From: an uncultured Selenomonadales bacterium
Lineage (GTDB): Bacteria > Bacillota > Negativicutes > Selenomonadales > Selenomonadaceae
Direction of reading: 5' to 3'
DNA: 6,612 nucleotides
NCBI GenBank assembly: GCA_937877655.1
Contig: CALFJC010000163.1
Location: forward strand, 1 to 6,612
Shown here one piece after another: positions 1-4,589 of this stretch. A program made the translations under genes and the position numbers. Under the pieces are notes generated by a model. It had not been told where the DNA came from, searched no databases, and was given only the letters and a program-made list of their open reading frames with translations. Numbering within the stretch: the first letter of the stretch is position 1; each line of letters opens with the position of its first letter.

Positions 1-3
1 AAA

Positions 4-53
4 CGCCCTTTCTTTTTGCTACTTTTTCTTTGGGCGCAGCAAAGAAAAAGTAG
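4..53 (+). repeat. Dispersed structured repeat core, copy 1 (hairpin with pseudoknot potential)
   Basis: A perfect 14-bp inverted repeat (19-32 with 40-53) encloses a 7-nt loop. The block CGCCC at 4-8 is complementary to GGGCG at 32-36, which covers the loop side, so a pseudoknot pairing is possible. The linker 9-18 between them is T-rich (TTTCTTTTT then G). The same layout recurs at 3733-3778 and 3992-4043 with different bases but the same 10-nt linker length. It lies downstream of the leftward flippase gene and in the opposite orientation to it. It may therefore belong to the 3' end of a rightward gene left of the window (inference). Confidence 0.75.
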
Positions 54-76
54 TTTAAAAAGCTTTTTCTTTGAAT

Positions 77-103
77 ACTTTCTTTAGTGCGCGAAAAGAA
101 AGT
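77..103 (-). terminator. Hairpin directly after the flippase stop codon, possible terminator
   Basis: ACTTTCTTT (77-85) and AAAGAAAGT (95-103) form a 9-bp stem with a 9-nt loop and touch the TAA stop of the flippase gene at 103-105. An AAAAAGCTTTTT palindrome (57-68) follows on the leftward transcript. No clean U-run follows the stem, so intrinsic termination is uncertain. Its A/T-rich arms resemble the element at 4-53, so it may be a degenerate copy. Confidence 0.35.
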
Positions 104-1722
104 TAAAAAATTCCGAGCTTGCGAAAGATTTTTATCCCGAATCTGCCAATCATCGGAATGCGCGCCATGTCTTCTTCGAGCATTCCACCGATTATCGCCA
201 ACGTCGCAAGGTAAACAATCGCGCCCGCAAAAATCGCGCCGAACGTCGAAAAAATTTCCATGTGCCATTCCGCTATCGTCAAGTCGTAGAAAAATTTCAC
301 GACCAATGCCATCGCTCCCGACGCGCAAATCGTCTTGAAAAGTTGTCCGAGCTCAATTTTATAGCCAATGTATTTGTGAATGAAATAAAGATTTATGAAC
401 GCCGCAACGCCCATGTCAGCCGCCGTCGCCCAAGCCGCGCCCATAATTCCCAAAGCAGGTATCGCCGTCAAAGTCCAGTTCAAAACAACTTTCGCCGCCG
501 CCGCCAAAACCATGTTCACCATCGGGATTGTAGTATGTCCGAGCCCTTGCAAAACGCCCGTCGAAACTTGATGAAGCCCGAGCAAAATTATCGAGACCGC
601 CGAGATCATGACCGCATCTCCCGCGCCCGGCGCATTGTAAATCAAACTCGCTATCGGCGTCGCCAAAAAAAACATTATCACGAACGCGGGAAAGCAGACG
701 AAGTTTGAAATTCTTACTGCCGCCGCCGTCTGTCGAAAAATTCTTTCCGTATCTTTTAAAGTTCGCGCCTCCGAAATTGCCGGCACGATTGAAACTGCAA
801 GTGACGCCGTCAAAATCGTTGCCAAATTTATCAGCGGAACCGCCATGCCCGTTAAATATCCGAAAAGCTCCGTCGCCTGCCGAACCGAATAGCCCGCGAC
901 TTCCAATCTCTGCGGCACAATCATTAAATCCAAATTCGAGACAACCGGCAACATTATCGACGCCGCACTGACGGGCAGCGCCAATTTGAAAATCCTTTTG
1001 ATTATCGCCGTCGTCGATTCATGTTCATTTTGCGGCGAAGGTTTCAAATCCAAGCCGTAAGTTTTTTCTATGTCGCGATTTAATTTTATGTGGAAATAAA
1101 CCAAGACGATTAAACCTGTCACCGCGCCCGCCAATGCTCCGAGACTCGCGCCCGCCGCCGCATATTCCAAACCCATCGGCAAAAATAAATCGGCAAGAGC
1201 TATCATGACTATCACGCGGAAAATTTGTTCGATTATCTGGCTGACTGCCGTCGGCGTCATGCGTTGCCAACCTTGCAAATATCCTCGCGACGCCGCCAAA
1301 AATGTTACAAAAAAAATTGTCGGAGACAATGCCACTATCGACAAATGCGCTCGCGGGTCTCGTATGAATTGCCAATCGATTAACCAATCCGCAGAAAAAT
1401 ATGTGAGCACGGAAAAAAATATTCCCGTGAACAACATTAAAAACATTGAGATTCGGAAAACGCGCTTTGCTCCGAAAATATCTTTTAAGGCGACGCGCTC
1501 CGCCGTGATTATCGAAATTGCAACGGGCACGCCCGCTTGAGAAATTGTCATTGCGAAAAAATAAATCGGGAATGCCATTTGATAAAGCCCGATGCCTTCG
1601 CCGCCCAATATTCTTGAAACGAAAATCCAATTCAAAGAGCCGATAACTTTAACGACGAAACTTGCTATCGTCAAAATGAATGTGCCCTTTAAAAATTTTT
1701 CGTTCGATTTTGCTTCTGTCAT
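103..1722 (-). CDS. MOP-superfamily polysaccharide/lipid II flippase, SpoVB/MurJ-like
   Basis: The 539-residue protein is strongly hydrophobic with about 14 predicted membrane segments, the usual size for SpoVB/MurJ-like members of the MOP flippase superfamily. After a short charged N-terminus, a first helix (about 12-38) leads into ILGGEGIGLYQMAFPIYF (39-56). The segment GYLQGWQRMTPTAVSQIIEQ (147-166) is the stretch I recognise best as conserved in the SpoVB/polysaccharide export group. Such proteins move undecaprenyl-linked polymer or peptidoglycan precursors across the inner membrane; the substrate here is unknown. The ATG at 1720-1722 is supported by an AAGGCGGTG Shine-Dalgarno (1734-1742, minus strand), 11 nt upstream. 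It is divergent from the MmeI-like stub and probably transcribed from the shared promoter at 1788-1816. MurJ proper cannot be excluded, and the SpoVB label need not imply sporulation. Confidence 0.93.
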   Translation of the reverse strand: MTEAKSNEKFLKGTFILTIASFVVKVIGSLNWIFVSRILGGEGIGLYQMAFPIYFFAMTISQAGVPVAISIITAERVALKDIFGAKRVFRISMFLMLFTGIFFSVLTYFSADWLIDWQFIRDPRAHLSIVALSPTIFFVTFLAASRGYLQGWQRMTPTAVSQIIEQIFRVIVMIALADLFLPMGLEYAAAGASLGALAGAVTGLIVLVYFHIKLNRDIEKTYGLDLKPSPQNEHESTTAIIKRIFKLALPVSAASIMLPVVSNLDLMIVPQRLEVAGYSVRQATELFGYLTGMAVPLINLATILTASLAVSIVPAISEARTLKDTERIFRQTAAAVRISNFVCFPAFVIMFFLATPIASLIYNAPGAGDAVMISAVSIILLGLHQVSTGVLQGLGHTTIPMVNMVLAAAAKVVLNWTLTAIPALGIMGAAWATAADMGVAAFINLYFIHKYIGYKIELGQLFKTICASGAMALVVKFFYDLTIAEWHMEIFSTFGAIFAGAIVYLATLAIIGGMLEEDMARIPMIGRFGIKIFRKLGIF

Positions 1723-1764
1723 TATGTCAACTGCACCGCCTTGGTCAGTGGAAAATATTTCTGT

Positions 1765-1792
1765 TTGCTTTTTCGCCGCGTTGTGGCATAAT
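1765..1792 (+). promoter_or_regulatory. Predicted extended -10 promoter for the MmeI-stub/DUF4931 unit
   Basis: TTGCTT (1765-1770), a 16-nt spacer and CATAAT (1787-1792) preceded by TGG (extended -10, 1784-1786) fit a sigma70 promoter with start near 1799. The start would fall about 65 nt upstream of the MmeI-like stub. Confidence 0.5.
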
Positions 1793-1816
1793 CCTTTTTG
1801 AAATGCAGATTGACAA
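1788..1816 (-). promoter_or_regulatory. Predicted sigma70 promoter for the flippase gene
   Basis: On the minus strand, TTGTCA (1816-1811), a 17-nt spacer and GATTAT (1793-1788) fit a housekeeping promoter with start near 1781, about 60 nt upstream of the flippase ATG. The -10 overlaps that of the rightward promoter at 1765-1792. Confidence 0.45.
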
Positions 1817-1865
1817 GGAAGTTGCCGACAATGAAATATTTTTCTCGGCGAGGGAGGTTGATTGA
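1803..1865 (+). CDS. Possible 20-residue leader ORF in frame with the MmeI-like stub
   Basis: ATG at 1803 opens a 20-codon frame (begins MQIDKEVADN, ends SAREVD) that stops with TGA at 1863-1865, immediately before and in the same frame as the ATG of the next gene. The predicted transcription start near 1799 would make it nearly leaderless, and no Shine-Dalgarno is visible. The RBS of the next gene sits inside it. It could be a leader peptide, the relic of a longer reading frame cut by the TGA, or chance. I recognise no homology. Confidence 0.2.
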   Translation: MQIDKEVADNEIFFSAREVD

Positions 1866-2822
1866 ATGCCGAAACTTTTCAGCCCGGAATATCCCGACGG
1901 CTTTATCGAAGTCGATCATATTAACGGCTACCTTTTGCCCGCGCCCGATATTTACGTCGAGCCTCGTCCGTCGCCGTTTTTCAAAGTGCCGCCGATGATT
2001 AAAGGTTCTCAGCCGACAGATAACGGAAATTTTTTGTTGACGCCCGAAGAAAAAGACGATCTCATTTCCAAAAATCCCCGCGCAGAAAAATGGATTCATC
2101 CGTTTGTCGGATCTCTCGAATTTATTCGCGGCAAGAAAAGATTTTGCCTGTGGCTTGTCGATTGTCCGCCCGATGAACTTCGTAAAATGCCTTTGGTTTA
2201 TGAACGCGTGAAAAATGTCCGCGAGTTCAGATTGAAGAGCAAAAAAATTCAGACTCAAAAATTTGCGGATAAGCCGATGATATTTACCGAGATTCGGCAA
2301 CCGACAAAAAATTATTTGCTGGTGCCGCGAGTCAGCGGAGAAAGTCGGCGATATATTCCCGTTGGTTGGATGGATGCAAATGTCATTGCAAGCGACGCCG
2401 TTTTTGTTGTTCCCGACGCGGATTTATTTTTGTTCGGAATGTTGAATTCTTCGGTTCACATGGCTTGGGTGCGAATGGTTGCGGGGCGATTGGGAATCAG
2501 TTATCGCTATTCAAACACGATTTGCTACAACTGTTTTCCGTTCCCGCTGTTTTATCCCGACAGTTACAAGTCGCGAGTGGAAAATTCGGCGCAAAAAATT
2601 CTTGAGGCACGAAAAAATTATCCGAACGCTTCTTTTGCAGACCTTTATGATGAAATTTCGATGCCGTATGATTTGCGCAAAGCGCACGCGGCAAACGACG
2701 AGGCAGTTTTGAGTTTATACGGCAGATTGAGCCCTGAAATGGACGAAATGACGTTGCAAGTTGCGTTGTTGTGCATGTATGATGCTCTGCGCGAACATTT
2801 CGGCGAAAACGACGAGGAATAA
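1866..2822 (+). CDS. Stand-alone target-recognition and C-terminal domains of an MmeI-like type IIL restriction-modification enzyme
   Basis: The 318-residue product matches the distal third of MmeI-like enzymes, which are normally about 900 residues (nuclease, helical spacer, methyltransferase, target-recognition domain, C-terminal domain in one chain). Recognisable family segments are NGYLLPAPD (20-28), KGSQPTDNG (46-54), CLWLVDCPPDELRKMP (94-109), EIRQP (142-146), VHMAWVRMVAGRL (197-209) and YRYSNTICYNCFPFP (213-227). Together they cover the recognition domain (about 20-227), and the acidic remainder is the C-terminal domain. There is no methyltransferase motif IV (NPPY type) and no PD-(D/E)XK nuclease, so alone it can at most bind DNA. 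The ATG at 1866 has GGAGG (1853-1857) 8 nt upstream and begins almost exactly at the domain junction. The frame is intact and followed after 20 nt by the DUF4931 gene. It may be a decayed remnant, a specificity module supplied in trans, or a decoy. The family call is firm and the function is open. Confidence 0.88.
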   Translation: MPKLFSPEYPDGFIEVDHINGYLLPAPDIYVEPRPSPFFKVPPMIKGSQPTDNGNFLLTPEEKDDLISKNPRAEKWIHPFVGSLEFIRGKKRFCLWLVDCPPDELRKMPLVYERVKNVREFRLKSKKIQTQKFADKPMIFTEIRQPTKNYLLVPRVSGESRRYIPVGWMDANVIASDAVFVVPDADLFLFGMLNSSVHMAWVRMVAGRLGISYRYSNTICYNCFPFPLFYPDSYKSRVENSAQKILEARKNYPNASFADLYDEISMPYDLRKAHAANDEAVLSLYGRLSPEMDEMTLQVALLCMYDALREHFGENDEE

Positions 2823-2842
2823 AATTTTGGGAGGCGTTGGGC

Positions 2843-3619
2843 GTGAATATAAATCTGATAAAATTCAATACGGACGTGGGCAGGACGAAGCCCGCGACTT
2901 TGACTCACGCCGAGACTGCCTGCCCTTTTTGCGACGTGGAAAATTTGACGGGCATAATCGACGTTGACGGCGACATAATTTTTCTGAAGAACAAATACAA
3001 CGTGATAGAGACCGCCGACCAATTTGTTTTAATTGAAGGGTGCGAGTGCAAAAGTGACATGCCCGATTATCCGAAAGAAAAAATGCGGCGCGTTATTGGA
3101 ATGGGAATCAAGCACTGGAAAAATCTTTTGGCGTCGGGCAAATATGAGGAAGTTTTATTCTTTAAAAATTACGGGATAATGTCGGGCGGGACGATTCGTC
3201 ATCCGCACATGCAACTTGTCGGCTTTCCGAAATTAAAATCAGAATTGCTTTTTGACGAAGAAGAACTGCGCGGAATAATAATTGCGGAGCGCGAAGGCGT
3301 TGAATTTAACGTTTCAAATTGTCCGCGAGTTGGTTTCGGCGAACTGAATATAGTTGTCGAGGCGGGCGGCAGTTTGGACGCGCTGGCAGATTTTATTCAA
3401 GTCGGAGTTCATTACGTGATGAATTTTTTCAACAAGAATTGCACGAGCTACAACATTTTTTTCTATCGCCGCGCAGAGAAAATTTTTGCAAAAGTTATGC
3501 CGCGCTATGCAACTTCGCCGTATTTTGTCGGCTACAACATACATTTTTTGCCGAACAACATTGAGCGCATTGCGAACGAGATAAAAGAATTTTACGCTGA
3601 AAAGTTGAAGGGCAATTAG
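2843..3619 (+). CDS. DUF4931 family protein, GalT/HIT-like nucleotidyltransferase fold
   Basis: The 258-residue protein resembles the DUF4931 family of Firmicutes. CPFC (27-30) looks like half of a zinc site as in galactose-1-phosphate uridylyltransferases. HPHMQ (120-124) matches the GalT active-site pattern HPHxQ, where the second His (H122) would carry the nucleotidyl group. Other family-like stretches are LFFKNYG and IRHPHMQLVG, NCTSYNIFFY, and the YFVGYNIHFLPN segment near the C-terminus. The substrate is unknown; a nucleotidyl transfer or hydrolase role is inference from the fold. GTG at 2843 is chosen because GGGAGG (2829-2834) lies 8 nt upstream; a TTG at 2837 would be only 2 nt away. 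It is probably co-transcribed with the MmeI-like stub. Its TAG stop lies inside the start of an intergenic repeat unit, so the last residues may come from the repeat. Confidence 0.9.
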   Translation: MNINLIKFNTDVGRTKPATLTHAETACPFCDVENLTGIIDVDGDIIFLKNKYNVIETADQFVLIEGCECKSDMPDYPKEKMRRVIGMGIKHWKNLLASGKYEEVLFFKNYGIMSGGTIRHPHMQLVGFPKLKSELLFDEEELRGIIIAEREGVEFNVSNCPRVGFGELNIVVEAGGSLDALADFIQVGVHYVMNFFNKNCTSYNIFFYRRAEKIFAKVMPRYATSPYFVGYNIHFLPNNIERIANEIKEFYAEKLKGN

Positions 3620-3661
3620 CAATACGTAATGAAAAAATTTTATAGCGGTTGGTGAAAGAAC

Positions 3662-3716
3662 GGGCGCACAGGACGTGCGCCCGCCGGCAACGAAAACAGG
3701 ATGTTTTCTTTGCCGG
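3662..3716 (+). repeat. Two consecutive GC-rich hairpins of repeat unit A
   Basis: GGGCGCAC (3662-3669) pairs with GTGCGCCC (3675-3682) around 5 nt. Directly after it, a second hairpin 3684-3716 has a 15-position stem with one mismatch (CCGGCAA and GAAAACA against TGTTTTC and TTGCCGG) and a 3-nt loop. Confidence 0.8.
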
Positions 3717-3732
3717 AAACGCCCCTGCGAGG

Positions 3733-3778
3733 TGCCTTTTCTTTTGCAACTTTTCTTTGGGCAAGCAAAGAAAAGTTG
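3733..3778 (+). repeat. Structured repeat core, copy 2 (in unit A)
   Basis: A 13-bp perfect stem (3747-3759 with 3766-3778) has the loop GGCAAG (3760-3765). TGCC at 3733-3736 is complementary to GGCA at 3760-3763 in the loop. The linker 3737-3746 is TTTTCTTTT plus G, 10 nt as in the other two copies. Confidence 0.75.
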
Positions 3779-3934
3779 ATCCTAATTACAAAATATTTTT
3801 AAACGCAACGGAGTTGACGAGACGCCGAGATGGTTTTGCGCTCCCACTTTAGAAAAAAGGGGGACGAAAGGCAATTAGTAATGAGCAATGAGTAATTTAT
3901 AATGAAAAAAGTTTACAGCGGGTGGCTTAAACCC

Positions 3935-3987
3935 GGCGCACATGGACGTGCGCCGCCCGCGTTCGCCGCAGGAAGCGGCGTAGCGGG
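3935..3987 (+). repeat. Two consecutive GC-rich hairpins of repeat unit B
   Basis: GGCGCAC (3935-3941) pairs with GTGCGCC (3948-3954). The next hairpin combines CCCGC (3956-3960) with GCGGG (3983-3987) and an inner CGCCGC (3964-3969) with GCGGCG (3975-3980). They occupy the same place as the hairpins of unit A, with a changed second stem. Confidence 0.8.
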
Positions 3988-3991
3988 ACAA

Positions 3992-4043
3992 AGCCCCTTT
4001 TCTTTTGCAAACTTTTCTTTTGGGGCTGCAAAAGAAAAGTTTG
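3992..4043 (+). repeat. Structured repeat core, copy 3 (in unit B)
   Basis: A 15-bp perfect stem (4008-4022 with 4029-4043) has the loop GGGCTG. AGCCCC at 3992-3997 is complementary to GGGGCT at 4022-4027. The linker 3998-4007 is TTTTCTTTT plus G. The CCCCTTTT at 3994-4001 could alternatively pair with AAAAGGGG in the tail of the unit (about 4064-4071). Confidence 0.75.
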
Positions 4044-4110
4044 TTCCAGCTTCCACTTTAGGAAAAAGGGGACAACTACTCCCTTCTGAGAGAACTTTAA
4101 TGTTTAGTGA

Positions 4111-4139
4111 TTGACAAAATATTTATCCTGCAATATTAT
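4111..4139 (+). promoter_or_regulatory. Strong predicted sigma70 promoter for the Ser-Asp repeat protein
   Basis: TTGACA (4111-4116, perfect -35), a 17-nt spacer and TATTAT (4134-4139, one mismatch) form the best promoter in the window. The start would lie near 4146. The next rightward gene begins at 4590, so the transcript would have a leader of about 440 nt. Confidence 0.75.
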
Positions 4140-4145
4140 TCGCAT

Positions 4146-4589
4146 TGACAGCTGAAAGCGTTTGGTGGACGCGAGCTCGTCAAAGGGGGATTTTAGCTGA
4201 CGTTGGGGGACAGAAGTTAAAGTCAAATTTTTTGTGGCGTTTGAAGCGGTGAATATTTTTCATTTGCCGATTCGACGCTGTTTTGATTTTAACGCAAAAA
4301 AGCTGATTATCGGTTGGCAGTAAAATCGTTCTGCCGTAAAACAAAACGTGGCGGTTAATGCTTCCGCCAATCAAAAAGGTACGTGTATTTACAAAAAAAT
4401 TTTTCAAAGCTCCGAGCGGGGAGCACTTGCCGAATGATCCGATCGTGTTCGGCTCGCAAAGAAAAGGCACAAGGATTTTTCGCTCAATAATTCGTGCCTC
4501 TACGAATTCTGTCGGATCATTGTCAATTTTTTCTACTAAATCTCGGCTCCAAAAATACAAACGAGATTTAAGAAGGGAGTTTTATTTAA
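4146..4589 (+). other. Long structured 5' leader without an evident gene
   Basis: About 440 nt separate the promoter from the next ATG. Short hairpins are visible at 4316-4335 (GGCAG/CTGCC), 4349-4369 (TGGCGG/CCGCCA) and 4409-4424 (GCTCC/GGAGC). A long-range 10-bp dyad AATGATCCGA (4433-4442) with TCGGATCATT (4512-4521) encloses AGGCAC/GTGCCT (4465-4470 with 4494-4499). A T6 run follows at 4527-4532. This could be an untranslated regulatory leader, an attenuator or a separate small RNA. A leftward frame across it (4180-4560) starts with TTG and has no RBS. I recognise no known riboswitch. Confidence 0.45.
4433..4532 (+). terminator. Possible attenuator or terminator structure in the leader
   Basis: The nested dyads (10-bp outer, 6-bp inner stem) end 5 nt before a run of six T. 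The outer stem encloses 69 nt, which is much longer than in typical intrinsic terminators, so this is a weak call. Confidence 0.22.

Larger units (their letters stand above)
3611..3865 (+). repeat. Composite intergenic repeat unit A
   Basis: Unit A starts with GGCAATTAG (which holds the stop codon of the DUF4931 gene) and heptamer-like AGCAATA CGTAATG (3618-3631). It continues with the micro-ORF start ATGAAAAAA (3629), two GC-rich hairpins (3662-3716), a T-rich/A-rich core hairpin (3733-3778) and the tail CCACTTTAG followed by A/G-runs (about 3844-3865). Unit B at 3870-4073 repeats the same modules in the same order. Unit A has about 60 nt between core and tail that unit B lacks. I see no convincing gene between 3620 and 4110. 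Confidence 0.8.
3870..4073 (+). repeat. Composite intergenic repeat unit B
   Basis: Unit B starts with GGCAATTAG (3870-3878) and four heptamer-like repeats (AGTAATG, AGCAATG, AGTAATT, TATAATG; 3877-3904), against two in unit A. ATGAAAAAA at 3902, a GGCGCAC/GTGCGCC hairpin (3935-3954), a second GC-rich hairpin (3956-3987), the core (3992-4043) and the CCACTTTAG tail (4053-4073) follow. The variable second hairpin differs completely in sequence from that of unit A while the flanking modules are conserved. Confidence 0.8.

Noticed and set aside
19..53. Ordinary rho-independent terminator for the flippase gene
   Set aside because: The stem is A/T-rich without a following U-run on the leftward strand, and the same structure recurs elsewhere in a composite repeat. 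It may still affect transcript ends.
1025..1630. Leftward 201-codon frame overlapping the flippase gene
   Set aside because: It is an alternative frame inside a well supported membrane protein gene and has no family resemblance.
1722..2300. Leftward 192-codon frame opposite the MmeI-like stub
   Set aside because: The opposite strand encodes clear MmeI-family sequence with a good RBS; this frame resembles nothing.
2837..2842. TTG start two codons upstream for the DUF4931 gene
   Set aside because: It would lie only 2 nt after the GGGAGG site, while GTG at 2843 has an 8-nt spacing.
3902..4114. 70-codon rightward frame in repeat unit B
   Set aside because: It consists of repeat hairpins read as protein, lacks an RBS, and its counterpart in unit A stops after eight codons.
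4180..4560. Leftward 126-codon frame across the leader
   Set aside because: It starts with TTG, has no Shine-Dalgarno, gives no recognisable protein, and lies antisense to the stretch between a strong promoter and its gene. It remains the best alternative reading of that stretch.
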